Source: Gallibacterium genomosp. 1
GTDB lineage: Bacteria > Pseudomonadota > Gammaproteobacteria > Enterobacterales > Pasteurellaceae
Direction of reading: 5' to 3'
DNA length: 64,000 nt
Assembly (NCBI RefSeq): GCF_000771875.1
Contig: NZ_JPXX01000018.1
Location: 124,001-188,000, forward strand
In this document: positions 18,946-27,498 of the stretch, piece by piece
Layout: the number at the start of each line of letters is the position of its first letter
How positions within the stretch are numbered: the stretch's first letter is position 1
Translations under genes and position numbers: made by a program
The notes under the pieces: generated by a model
What the model saw: only the letters and a program-made list of their open reading frames with translations
Told to the model about the DNA's origin: nothing
The model's database searches: none

Positions 18946-19895
18946 ATATAATTTTCCTTATACTCTGAATATAAAGAAAAGATTCTTTCTAGGCGTTTAT
19001 ATTTATAATTACCAAAGAAATCACCTCTAGACTCTTTAGCTAATGTCCATAAGTACCAAAGTGCATTTTGTAGAATTTTATATATAAGAATTTTTTCTTC
19101 TAAAATATCTATTTTAGAAAGTGAAGGGGGGGGGGTAGAAAGGTCATAAGAAAAATTATTTTTTTTAATATTCCATAAATTGCAATAATTTTCTAAAAAT
19201 TTTCTTTCAATATGTTTTGGAAAATTAGATTCTTCAAATAATGATGCAATATCCCACATAGGATCATTCAAGCCAGAATACTCCCAGTCTATTAAATATA
19301 ACTTTTGATAAATTAATATATCATCTCCTAAAACAAAATTCTCTGCCACAAGATCATTATGACAAGGAAATGAATTTATACCTAAATCAGCAAATAATCT
19401 TCTATACAATCCTAATATCTTAGATTCAAAATGATAGTATTTATCATCAATTACAACATCACTATCTAAAACTATTTTTTTATAAAGTTTATATTCTTCT
19501 AAATAATCCCATGTATTTGTAAATTTAGCACCTGAAGAATGAGTATCAACTAATAAATCTACAACTTTATTCAAATATCCAAAAATATTATAAGGAGATA
19601 ACGTCATAGCATTATTAATATATTTAGTAATTTTATCACCATTATTTTCATTAAAATATATGATATCCGAATTGATTCCCAATTCACTCATTAATACACT
19701 ATTATTATGTTCATTTTTTCTATTAATAATTTGATTAGAAGTTTTACCAGAAACTCTAAAAACAAATCTTTCATTTTTAGTGGTTATTAAATAGTTTGTA
19801 TTTGTCATTCCTCCAATCCTATCACAAGATAAAATTGATTTCTCCTCTATATTTATTAAAGAACAAAAAATAGATATTATACTCTTATCATTCAT
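18942..19895 (-). CDS. licA: Choline kinase (LicA/PcgA), carries a C10 tract
   Basis: About 317 residues. It is a choline/ethanolamine kinase-fold protein with IGGMTNTNYLIT at the N-terminus, the catalytic FPCHNDLVAENFVL (HxD...N) and the metal-binding YLIDWEYSGLNDPMWDIA. It phosphorylates imported choline. The frame is open to ATG at 19931, but ATG at 19895 has a GAGG site 9 nt upstream and an 8-bp overlap with the licD end, so it is preferred. A run of ten C on the coding strand (19126-19135, residues about 254-257) lies in frame in the shown sequence. Loss or gain of one C leads to a stop within about ten codons, which would remove the last 60 or so residues. Confidence 0.92.
   Translation of the reverse strand: MNDKSIISIFCSLINIEEKSILSCDRIGGMTNTNYLITTKNERFVFRVSGKTSNQIINRKNEHNNSVLMSELGINSDIIYFNENNGDKITKYINNAMTLSPYNIFGYLNKVVDLLVDTHSSGAKFTNTWDYLEEYKLYKKIVLDSDVVIDDKYYHFESKILGLYRRLFADLGINSFPCHNDLVAENFVLGDDILIYQKLYLIDWEYSGLNDPMWDIASLFEESNFPKHIERKFLENYCNLWNIKKNNFSYDLSTPPPSLSKIDILEEKILIYKILQNALWYLWTLAKESRGDFFGNYKYKRLERIFSLYSEYKENYI
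19126..19135. repeat. Homopolymeric C10/G10 tract inside licA
   Basis: Ten G on the plus strand (C on the coding strand) encode Thr-Pro-Pro-Pro. With nine C the frame reads to TAG a few codons later; with eleven C it reads to TAA. The tract sits in DNA that is otherwise about three-quarters A+T, so its presence is striking and typical of slipped-strand phase variation. Confidence 0.85.
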
Positions 19896-20676
19896 TCGTA
19901 TATACCTCAATATTATGTCCTTTTCTCTCATTTTCCGGAGGAAAACTCATATAATTACCATATTGCTGCTTTAATAAGAAATCATATTGTGCTGATACCG
20001 GAAACATATACTCTTCAAAAGGCAAATAAATTATATTCTTAAAATCTTTTCTTTTATAAATAATCTTATCTATAGGCTCATATACAGAAACACTTTCTGA
20101 CTTTTCCTGTTTTGTAATATTTTTTAATTTATTAATAAAGAAATAAATAGAAGGTATTTTTATAGAAATTTTCTTTGCTAAAAAATTTAAAATTGAGGCG
20201 TGCTTAAAAAAATGAGACAGCAACTTTCTATAAAACTTATATTTCTTTTGTTGTTTATCTGCTTTTTTTGAATCAGAAGAGATATCTTCTAAGATAAAAA
20301 TATCAATATAAATCCCATACTCAATAATATGATTTTTTGTTTTTTCTATTAACAACGTATTTTTATCAAAAAACTTCACTAAATGACCATAGAAAAAATT
20401 TTTCTCATCATCAATCCCCCATAATTCGTAATTATCTTTAAGAAGATTACTGCTTTCATTCCATAATTTAACAAATTTATCATATTCTTCTCTTAACATA
20501 AAAATATCAATATCATCATCCCAAGGAATAAACCCTTTATGCCTAATAGCACCTAACATTGAACCATATGCTAAAGAATAAGATATGTTATGCTTTCTAC
20601 AGAAACTATCAAAATTAACTAATACCTGAAGCAAAATTGATTTATAGTCTTTCTCATTTATTTTTTTTCTATCCAT
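19888..20676 (-). CDS. licD: LicD-family phosphocholine transferase (LicD/PcgD)
   Basis: A 262-residue LicD protein. It shows the hallmark SLAYGSMLGAIRHKGFIPWD followed by DDIDIFM, a nucleotidyltransferase-like Asp cluster. LicD moves phosphocholine from CDP-choline onto a sugar of the lipopolysaccharide. It is the first gene of the licDABC operon, starts 31 bp after the smpB stop, and has no visible terminator before it, so smpB readthrough is possible. Confidence 0.93.
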   Translation of the reverse strand: MDRKKINEKDYKSILLQVLVNFDSFCRKHNISYSLAYGSMLGAIRHKGFIPWDDDIDIFMLREEYDKFVKLWNESSNLLKDNYELWGIDDEKNFFYGHLVKFFDKNTLLIEKTKNHIIEYGIYIDIFILEDISSDSKKADKQQKKYKFYRKLLSHFFKHASILNFLAKKISIKIPSIYFFINKLKNITKQEKSESVSVYEPIDKIIYKRKDFKNIIYLPFEEYMFPVSAQYDFLLKQQYGNYMSFPPENERKGHNIEVYTNE

Positions 20677-20707
20677 AAATATATTCTCAAATTATTTATA
20701 AATAACT

Positions 20708-21190
20708 CTACCTTCCCGCATTTTTCATAATACGATCTTTGGTGAGCTTCCATTCTCTCTCTTTAATGTCTTGGCGTTTATCGTGTTGTTTTTTACCTTT
20801 AGCAATACCAATTTTGACTTTTGCCCACGCACTTTTCCAATAAAGTGACAACGCTACAATCGTATATCCATCACGATTTGATTTACCAAATAAGGAGTCA
20901 ATTTCTCGCTTGCTTAAAAGTAATTTACGTGTGCGAGTTGGATCGCAAACTATATGGGAAGAGGCTACATTTAACGGCGTAATATTTGCCCCGAATAAAA
21001 AGGCTTCTCCGTTCTGGAAAATAACATAACTATCACCAATATTGGCTTTGCCTGCTCGTAGTGATTTAACTTCCCAGCCTTGCAATGCCAAACCTGCTTC
21101 TATTTCATCTTCAATAAAATAATCGTGTCTTGCTCTTTTATTTAAGGCAATCGTATTGTCTTTTTTAGTTAATTTCTTTTTTGTCATCAT
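20708..21190 (-). CDS. smpB: SsrA-binding protein
   Basis: A 160-residue protein that binds tmRNA and brings it to stalled ribosomes. Typical segments are [39 protein letters not shown] and the basic C-terminal tail [16 protein letters not shown]. Two in-frame ATGs sit together at the start (21190 and 21187), with AAGGA upstream. No tmRNA gene is seen in the window. Confidence 0.97.
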   Translation of the reverse strand: MMTKKKLTKKDNTIALNKRARHDYFIEDEIEAGLALQGWEVKSLRAGKANIGDSYVIFQNGEAFLFGANITPLNVASSHIVCDPTRTRKLLLSKREIDSLFGKSNRDGYTIVALSLYWKSAWAKVKIGIAKGKKQHDKRQDIKEREWKLTKDRIMKNAGR

Positions 21191-21332
21191 TAAAATCCTT
21201 CAAAATTTGCAATTATTCTACCTAATCACTATTTGAAAAACAAAGACAAAGTGTCCCTATTCCCAGTTATCGCGCTCTGGTATAGAATGCGTTACAATTT
21301 TACGTTATTTTTATTCATCAGCTGGTATTCCT

Positions 21333-22640
21333 ATGTCTGAACAACCTGTTTTAACCACATCCAAAGGTGCTAGAGTCGCCGTTGTTGATGGTATTCGTAC
21401 TCCCTTTATTAAGAAAAATACACTTTTCAAAGAGGCAAGAGCAAAAGATCTCGGAGCAATGGTCGCTAATGAATTATTAAGTCGTTTAGCCGTTCCAAAA
21501 GATAAAATTGAGCAAGTCGTATTTGGACAAGTAATCCAAGATCCTGATATTCCTAATCTATCTCGAGAAATATCGCTCTTGTTAAATATGCCAAAAGCGC
21601 AATCTTACACTGTTAGCAGCTCTTGTCCAACCGGATTACAGGTGCTAATCAATTTAAGTAACAGTATTTTGATGGGAAATGCTCATTACGCATTAGCAGG
21701 TGGAGCCGACTCTTTATCCAATGCACCAATTCGCCTTAATTCTCATTTAATTCAATTGTTTAGAGATGTGATGGCAGCAAAAAGCTATGAAGAAAAATAT
21801 CGTCTGTTACGTCAAATCACTTGGCAAGATTTCAAATTGCAGGCATTGAATTTAAAAGATCCATTAACACAGCTTTCTCTTTCCGCTGTATCTGAACAGA
21901 TGGCTCAAGATTTTCATCTCAGTCGTCAAGAATTAGACGAGTATGCGGCACGCTCCCATCGTTTAGCTTATCAAGCTTGGCAAAGTGGTGAATTACGCCA
22001 ACAGGTAATGGTTTCTTTTCCACCTCCTTATAAAGAGTTCGTGGTTTCCGATAACCAAATTGAGAAACACGTTAAACCGGAGTTTTACCAAAAATTTAAA
22101 CCTTTTAATGGAAAAAATTACGGTACGGCAACTGATTGGAACACTTCTCATTCGTGCGATGGCGCAGCGGCTGTATTGCTGATGAATGAACACACTGCAA
22201 AGGCTGAAGGATTGAATATTCTTGGTTATATCCGCCACTATACAATGACAGCAAATGATGTTTGGAAAAATATGTTTGTTGGCGTAACCTATTCTATTGC
22301 AAAAGTGTTGCAAAACGCTAATATACGCCTTTCCGATCTAGATTTAATTGATATTCACGAAACCTCTTCAGCTCAAATTTTATCCAATTTAAAACTGATT
22401 GAATCGGAGACCTTCGCTCGGCAGCATCTTAATCGTTCAACTGCAATTGGCAATATTGATATGAGTAAATTAAATATTTTAGGAGGTTCTCTTGCTTATG
22501 GTAATCCACGTGCAGTCAGCAGTTTACGTTTGATTATCCAATCATTATATGCTTTGAAACAACGTGGCGGTGGGCGTTCTCTTATTGCGTCAAGCGGTTT
22601 AGGGGGCATCGGTGGGGCTATGATTTTGGAGAGCGAATAA
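21333..22640 (+). CDS. fadI: FadI-like thiolase with altered catalytic residues
   Basis: A 435-residue protein of the FadI (3-ketoacyl-CoA thiolase) family along its whole length: GIRTPFIKKNTLFKEARAKD at the start, GGADSLSNAPI, DGAAAVLLMNE and a normal C-terminus. The nucleophile is present as Cys98 (VSSSCPTGLQ). However the catalytic His of the usual GHP motif is Asn391 (AYGNPRA), and the second active-site Cys near the C-terminus is Ser421 (IASSGLGGIGGAM). The TAANST segment is also changed to TATDWNTSHS. Normal thiolase chemistry is therefore doubtful. The frame is intact and overlaps fadJ by 1 bp (TAATG). The name marks family membership, not proven activity. Confidence 0.85.
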   Translation: MSEQPVLTTSKGARVAVVDGIRTPFIKKNTLFKEARAKDLGAMVANELLSRLAVPKDKIEQVVFGQVIQDPDIPNLSREISLLLNMPKAQSYTVSSSCPTGLQVLINLSNSILMGNAHYALAGGADSLSNAPIRLNSHLIQLFRDVMAAKSYEEKYRLLRQITWQDFKLQALNLKDPLTQLSLSAVSEQMAQDFHLSRQELDEYAARSHRLAYQAWQSGELRQQVMVSFPPPYKEFVVSDNQIEKHVKPEFYQKFKPFNGKNYGTATDWNTSHSCDGAAAVLLMNEHTAKAEGLNILGYIRHYTMTANDVWKNMFVGVTYSIAKVLQNANIRLSDLDLIDIHETSSAQILSNLKLIESETFARQHLNRSTAIGNIDMSKLNILGGSLAYGNPRAVSSLRLIIQSLYALKQRGGGRSLIASSGLGGIGGAMILESE

Positions 22641-24787
22641 TGAACAATTTACAGCAAAATACTCAACATTCTCCATTTACACTATCAATTGATGATCAAC
22701 AGATTGCATCATTGATCGTGAATGTAACTGATAAAAAACGTAACATCTTGTCAGCAGAATTTGTCGATCAGATGTTGCAACTGTTAAACAATCTGCCTAA
22801 ACAAACAAAAGGTTTAATTTTTTATTCCAGCAAGAAAAATAATTTTATTCAGGGCTTTGATCTCAATAGTTTAATGGGAAAATCTGATAATGAATTGGAA
22901 GCCTTTTTGGATAAAATTCATCATTTAATGGAAATAATTCGTCAATTACCATTTCCAACAGTAGCAGCAATTCACGGCTCTTGTTTCGGTCTTGGCTTAG
23001 AATTAGCTCTAGCATTTCAATATCGCATTGCTTCTGATGATATTAATACACAATTTGCAATGCCGCAGGTTCGTTCCGGTATTGTGCCTTTCGCCGATGC
23101 AATTTCTGCGTTAGTTTCTCACGTTGGCTTAAAGAAAGCCCTCTCTATTTTGCTTTCCGGTGACAAATTTGATGTGCATACAATGCAATCATTAAATTGT
23201 ATCGATGACGTTGTGCCACAAAGCTTATTGTTACCTACCGCCTTTGAATTTTTCAGCAAAAAAACATTAGTTGCAAAAACGCTTTCAAAAACCGCAAAAT
23301 TTTGGCAAAAAATTCAAGGATATCGGCATAACAATCCAATATTCCGCCATATTTTGTTTGATGCAGCAGAAAATAAAGAATGGTTGGGGCCGATTGATAA
23401 CTATCCTGCAATGGCAAAAATTATCGAAATTTTAAAACAGCCAACCCATCCATTGCGTTTAGAAGTTGAACGCCAAGCTTTTATCAGTTTGTTCAACAGC
23501 GATAACTCCAAAGTGTTGCGCAACCTTGAACAGACGAAACGAGCAATGCGTTTGCAATATGAAGCTAGAGGAAATAATGTACGCGATGTGAATAAACTTG
23601 CCATTATCGGGGGCGGTTTTATGGGCGCAGGCATTGCTTACATTACTGTGCGAAATGCTAAAATTCCAGTAAGAATCAAAGATATACACCCATCCGGCAT
23701 TGCTAAAGCATTGCATTTAACGCATTCATTATTGCAACAAGAAGTCGGGAAAAAACTGTTATCTTCTGGTGAAATGCAGCAATTAATGTATCTGATTTCC
23801 GGTGGTGAACGCTTTTTAGCTGCACCTGATGCTGATTTTGTGATTGAAGCAGTTTATGAGGATCTAACCACTAAACAACAAGTTTTAGAAGAAAGTGAAG
23901 TATTCTATAGTGAACATACTATTTTCGCCACTAACACCTCAACATTGTCGATTGCAGACATTGCCAGTGTTGCCAATCGTCCAGAAAACGTTATTGGCTT
24001 CCACTATTTTTCCCCGATTTCCAATCGCAAAATGTTGGAAATTATTCCTCATCCTAAAACATCAGAAAAGACGATTGCGACAGCCATCCACTTTGCTATT
24101 CAGCAAGGTAAAATTCCGCTTCTGGTTTCCGATAAGCCGGGATTTTTTGTCAACCGCATTCTTATTCCTTATTTGTTGGAAGCCTTTTACTGCTTATGTG
24201 ATGGCGAAGCGGTTGATTTTATCGATCGTGCTTTGCAGGAATTCGGTTTTGAAATCGGTCCATTGGCTATGTTGGATGATTTTGGTCTGGATCTTTTTGC
24301 TAAAATGTTGCCAAGTTTGGAAAGACACTACGGAATGCGTTTTGCCGTGCCGGCAAAATTAGGCAACTTAATCCGCGATCAACGCAAAGGCAGCAAGAAT
24401 CGGCGTGGTTTTTATCTTTATCATTCACAGAACGGTCAACGCTCTATGGTGGATAAAAGTATCTATTATGTGATGGAAACCATTTCCGAAAATAATTTGG
24501 AATCCGAACAGGTGGTTCGCCGTTGTATTCTGATGATGATTAACGAGGCGGCTCGCTGTTTGGAAGAGGGCGTGATCAATGATCCGAATGAAGGTAATAT
24601 GGCTTCAGTATTGGGCGTATTCTTCCCTGAATTTCGTGGTGGCATTTATGCCTATATCGAACATATCGGTGCCATTTCAATTGTTAAGGCATTGAATGAT
24701 CACGTAAAACTTTACGGTGAACGCTTCCTGCCTTGTGATTGGCTACTGAATAAAGCCGAACAGGAACAGCAACTTATGCAGAGGTAA
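22640..24787 (+). CDS. fadJ: FadJ-like multifunctional beta-oxidation protein, hydratase site altered
   Basis: A 715-residue protein with a crotonase domain (1 to about 190), a linker and a 3-hydroxyacyl-CoA dehydrogenase domain (about 315-715). The dehydrogenase part looks sound: NAD loop LAIIGGGFMGAGIAY, catalytic His in VIGFHYFSP, GFFVNRIL. In the crotonase part Glu121 is kept (GLGLELALA), but the second catalytic Glu is Gln143 (MPQVRSG) and the PGxGGTQRLPR loop is replaced by PFADAISALVSH. Hydratase activity is probably weak or lost. It is translationally coupled to fadI, and a methyltransferase gene follows 5 bp after its stop. Beta-oxidation genes are not common in Pasteurellaceae. Confidence 0.87.
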   Translation: MNNLQQNTQHSPFTLSIDDQQIASLIVNVTDKKRNILSAEFVDQMLQLLNNLPKQTKGLIFYSSKKNNFIQGFDLNSLMGKSDNELEAFLDKIHHLMEIIRQLPFPTVAAIHGSCFGLGLELALAFQYRIASDDINTQFAMPQVRSGIVPFADAISALVSHVGLKKALSILLSGDKFDVHTMQSLNCIDDVVPQSLLLPTAFEFFSKKTLVAKTLSKTAKFWQKIQGYRHNNPIFRHILFDAAENKEWLGPIDNYPAMAKIIEILKQPTHPLRLEVERQAFISLFNSDNSKVLRNLEQTKRAMRLQYEARGNNVRDVNKLAIIGGGFMGAGIAYITVRNAKIPVRIKDIHPSGIAKALHLTHSLLQQEVGKKLLSSGEMQQLMYLISGGERFLAAPDADFVIEAVYEDLTTKQQVLEESEVFYSEHTIFATNTSTLSIADIASVANRPENVIGFHYFSPISNRKMLEIIPHPKTSEKTIATAIHFAIQQGKIPLLVSDKPGFFVNRILIPYLLEAFYCLCDGEAVDFIDRALQEFGFEIGPLAMLDDFGLDLFAKMLPSLERHYGMRFAVPAKLGNLIRDQRKGSKNRRGFYLYHSQNGQRSMVDKSIYYVMETISENNLESEQVVRRCILMMINEAARCLEEGVINDPNEGNMASVLGVFFPEFRGGIYAYIEHIGAISIVKALNDHVKLYGERFLPCDWLLNKAEQEQQLMQR

Positions 24788-24792
24788 CACAG

Positions 24793-25425
24793 ATGGCTTC
24801 TTCGCAACGTTGGGATATTTACAGCAAAATTTATAATCTCTTTTTACAAGCTGCCGATGGAATGCGTAGAAGCCAGTTTGCTCTTCTGGATCAACATAAC
24901 ATCTGGTTGAGCGCGCCCCAATCGGTCTATATCGCCGGTGCCGGAACCGGTTTAGATCTCCCCTATTTAACCTCAAGATTATCTGAAAAAAGCCACTTAA
25001 CCTTGGTGGATTTCTCGTCGTCAATGCTGCAAAAAGCGGAAATCTTAATTCAAAAGCACAATTACCCTTGGCAGATTGAAACCAAAGTCGGTCGTGCGGA
25101 ACAAAGTGGATTGCCGGATCAAAGTTGCGATTTAGTGATAATGCACCTGATTTTAGCGGTAACTTCAACGCCGGAACAACTGCTGTCAGAAGCGGTTCGC
25201 ATTTTAAAACCGAATGGCGTGATTTCACTTTGGGATAAGTTTCTAGCTGATGATCAACAACCGTCCTGTGTTCGTAACGGCTTTGATCGGATTACAACTG
25301 CGTTAGGGACAACCATTAATTTACGTCTGAATGATCTGATTGCTGATTTACCGCTTAAAATCGAACAGCGTAATTTCTGTCATTGGGGCTTAATGCAACA
25401 AGTGGTATTACGAAAAACAACGTAA
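24793..25425 (+). CDS. Class I SAM-dependent methyltransferase (UbiE-like)
   Basis: A 210-residue Rossmann-fold methyltransferase. SAM-binding motif I is VYIAGAGTGLDLPYL, motif II TLVDFSSSML and motif IV DLVIMHLILAV, followed by a KPNGVISLWDK segment. It begins 5 bp after fadJ, so it belongs to the fadI-fadJ operon. The substrate cannot be read from the sequence; a lipid or quinone-like acceptor would suit the context, but this is only an inference. Confidence 0.85.
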   Translation: MASSQRWDIYSKIYNLFLQAADGMRRSQFALLDQHNIWLSAPQSVYIAGAGTGLDLPYLTSRLSEKSHLTLVDFSSSMLQKAEILIQKHNYPWQIETKVGRAEQSGLPDQSCDLVIMHLILAVTSTPEQLLSEAVRILKPNGVISLWDKFLADDQQPSCVRNGFDRITTALGTTINLRLNDLIADLPLKIEQRNFCHWGLMQQVVLRKTT

Positions 25426-25448
25426 TACCACCTACTCGCTCCTCAATG

Positions 25449-26276
25449 TTAATAGCCGTTCATATTATCTTTCGGCAAAAACACTTTATCTTTAATGCGA
25501 TGCACCTTAGTTTCCAAACGTCCATCAGGATATAAGCTGATTTCACGCCAACCCGGCTGTAGGTTATCCAAAGTGAAATAAGCACAATCCGGTTTAAACT
25601 GGATACAGGTAGACGGCGTTGCAAACACCGGAATGCCTTGCCAAACTGCATTCACTTCCTGATGAATATGCCCATAAACTATCGCTTTAATGTTTTTGTG
25701 TTTTGCCAAAATTTCAGAAAAATCATATGGATTGCGCAAATTATGCTGATCCAACCAAGCTGAATTTGTCGGCAAAAGATGGTGATGCAATACAATCAGA
25801 GTGTTCCGATCCGGATAAAGTGATAAACGTTGTTCCAGCCATTTCAACTCTTCTTCACTCAACATTCCGTGCGGTACGCCATATAACTGACTATCCAACA
25901 GAATCACTTGCCAACTCTCGCCCAACAACAGATGTTTTTCCGGCTGAATAACGGCTTTATAAAGATCAAATACCGCTTCCATTTTCGGTTGGAAATCGTG
26001 GTTACCGGGAATCCAAAAGATTTTTTTGCCCAGCTGCACAATTTCTTTCACGAAACGGTGATAACCCGCTTCACTGTTATCTTGCACAAAATCCCCTGTT
26101 GCAAGAATATAATTGCTCTCAAATCCGGATTTTTTTATCTCACTCAACACCTGTCGAAAACTGTCAAAGGTATTAATACCTAATAATTCACCGTCTTCAT
26201 CTGCAAACAGGTGAGGGTCCGTTACCTGGAGCAATTTTATTACACCAGCCGATTCGTCACGAAATAGATCTGACAT
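25449..26276 (-). CDS. cpdA: 3',5'-cyclic-AMP phosphodiesterase
   Basis: A 275-residue class III cAMP phosphodiesterase of the calcineurin-like metallophosphatase fold. The two-metal ligands are visible as LLQVTDPHLF, ATGDFVQD, IPGNHDFQ, VLHHHLLP and YGHIHQEV. It lowers cAMP and so limits CRP activity, including competence and sugar regulons. The frame is open five codons further, but ATG at 26276 has an AGGAG site 6 nt upstream. It lies 140 bp after nudF on the same strand. Confidence 0.95.
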   Translation of the reverse strand: MSDLFRDESAGVIKLLQVTDPHLFADEDGELLGINTFDSFRQVLSEIKKSGFESNYILATGDFVQDNSEAGYHRFVKEIVQLGKKIFWIPGNHDFQPKMEAVFDLYKAVIQPEKHLLLGESWQVILLDSQLYGVPHGMLSEEELKWLEQRLSLYPDRNTLIVLHHHLLPTNSAWLDQHNLRNPYDFSEILAKHKNIKAIVYGHIHQEVNAVWQGIPVFATPSTCIQFKPDCAYFTLDNLQPGWREISLYPDGRLETKVHRIKDKVFLPKDNMNGY

Positions 26277-26416
26277 AATGTCTCCTTTCATTAATTCAAA
26301 TTACTATCTCTACTTTAGACAATTCCATAAAAAAGTCAGCAGCTAAATTATAAAAGTGTTAGTTTACGCACATTTTTTATTGTTTTTTATTCAGAAAATG
26401 CTCACTTGTTCACAAA

Positions 26417-27049
26417 TTAACACCATTTCTGTTGCAATTTTTTATAGTTCAACTGCAACCACTGTAACCCAATCACAGCAACACCGTTATCAATTCTGCC
26501 TTGTTCCAACCATTGGTAAGCGGTCGCTCGGCTGACAACGTGTACGCGAATATCCTCATTTTCTTCCGCTAAACCGTGAATACCGCCCACTTTGGTTGAA
26601 TCTACTTTGCCGGCAAAAAGATGGATGCGCTCCGCCATTCCGCCCGGGCTATCCCAAAATTGCATAATCGGCATTACTTCAGTTAAATGCACGCCTGCCT
26701 CTTCTTCACTTTCACGAACAGCAACGCCTGCCGGCTGTTCTCCGGTTTCGATCATTCCTGCGACTAATTCCAATAACCAAGGTGATGATGGCGATTTCGG
26801 ATCAATCGCACCAATCCGAACTTGCTCGACCAAAACAACATTATCCAGTTGCGGATCATAAAGTACGACGGCTGTTGCTTCATTTTTAGCAAGCAGTTCT
26901 CGCGTAACAATACCGCTCATTTCTCCGGAAAAAAGTTTGTGACGAAATTTAACCCGTTTCATCGTATAAAAGCCTTTAAATACGACCTCATCACTGACAA
27001 TTTCAATATCTTTTTGCCCATATTGTTGAATAAATTTATCGTCTGACAT
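26417..27049 (-). CDS. nudF: ADP-ribose diphosphatase (Nudix)
   Basis: A 210-residue Nudix hydrolase that splits ADP-ribose into AMP and ribose 5-phosphate. The Nudix box GMIETGEQPAGVAVRESEEE is complete. The N-terminal domain (KGFYTMKRVKFRHKLFSGEM) is typical of NudF. ATG at 27049 is chosen for the AGGAG site 8 nt upstream. It starts 10 bp after the psiE stop in a phosphopantetheinyl transferase-psiE-nudF run. Confidence 0.95.
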   Translation of the reverse strand: MSDDKFIQQYGQKDIEIVSDEVVFKGFYTMKRVKFRHKLFSGEMSGIVTRELLAKNEATAVVLYDPQLDNVVLVEQVRIGAIDPKSPSSPWLLELVAGMIETGEQPAGVAVRESEEEAGVHLTEVMPIMQFWDSPGGMAERIHLFAGKVDSTKVGGIHGLAEENEDIRVHVVSRATAYQWLEQGRIDNGVAVIGLQWLQLNYKKLQQKWC

Positions 27050-27059
27050 TTTTAATCTC

Positions 27060-27467
27060 CTAATTTTTCTTCTCTGCGACATTGGCTAAAAACAGTGCAA
27101 TCACCATTAATAAAATCGCCGCTGCCACCGCCAATGTTCCTAGCGAACTTGAGTGATCGACAATGATCAGCCTGATCATTGCCGTAATTCCGATATATAG
27201 AAAATAACGTAATGGGAAATGGAAGCCGGCGGTAAAATATTTCACAATCAGAGCTAAAAACTCAAAATAGAGAAAATAGACCACGATTCGTTCCGCCAAC
27301 ACATAGGCAATCGTGGTGTCACTTGCCTTCAACACAATAATCTGCCCCAATTCAAATGTCTGTTTGCCCAGTAAAATCACCAAAATTACCGACAATACCA
27401 CCAAAGCAATATTTAAAATCCACTGCAATACGCCGGCAAATTTTCGCCCGAAAGCGTGTGGATCCAA
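27060..27467 (-). CDS. psiE: PsiE-family membrane protein, start region disrupted by AAAT repeats
   Basis: A 135-residue frame opening at a poor TTG codon, with four hydrophobic helices and the PsiE core [17 protein letters not shown] and [15 protein letters not shown]. PsiE is a phosphate-starvation-inducible inner-membrane protein of unknown function. The real start is probably ATG at 27499: it overlaps the upstream gene's stop (TAATG) and has AGGAAA 7 nt before it. From there MTEEQINK runs into five AAAT copies and hits TAA. With three copies the frame would be open straight into the PsiE body. In this sequence the gene is therefore out of frame from its best start, which suggests phase variation or decay. 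Confidence 0.85.
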   Translation of the reverse strand: MDPHAFGRKFAGVLQWILNIALVVLSVILVILLGKQTFELGQIIVLKASDTTIAYVLAERIVVYFLYFEFLALIVKYFTAGFHFPLRYFLYIGITAMIRLIIVDHSSSLGTLAVAAAILLMVIALFLANVAEKKN

Positions 27468-27486
27468 TTTATTTATTTATTTATTT
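27467..27486. repeat. Tetranucleotide repeat (ATTT)5 at the 5' end of psiE
   Basis: Five exact copies of ATTT (AAAT on the coding strand). Any run of four or more gives an in-frame TAA when read from the ATG at 27499; three copies restore the frame. Tetranucleotide repeats near gene starts are a classic contingency-locus design in Haemophilus. Confidence 0.85.
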
Positions 27487-27498
27487 GTTCTTCTGTCA

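Noticed and set aside
20692-20705. Palindrome TTATTTATAAATAA between licD and smpB
   Set aside because: AT-only palindromes are expected by chance in such AT-rich DNA, and it has no terminator or operator hallmarks.
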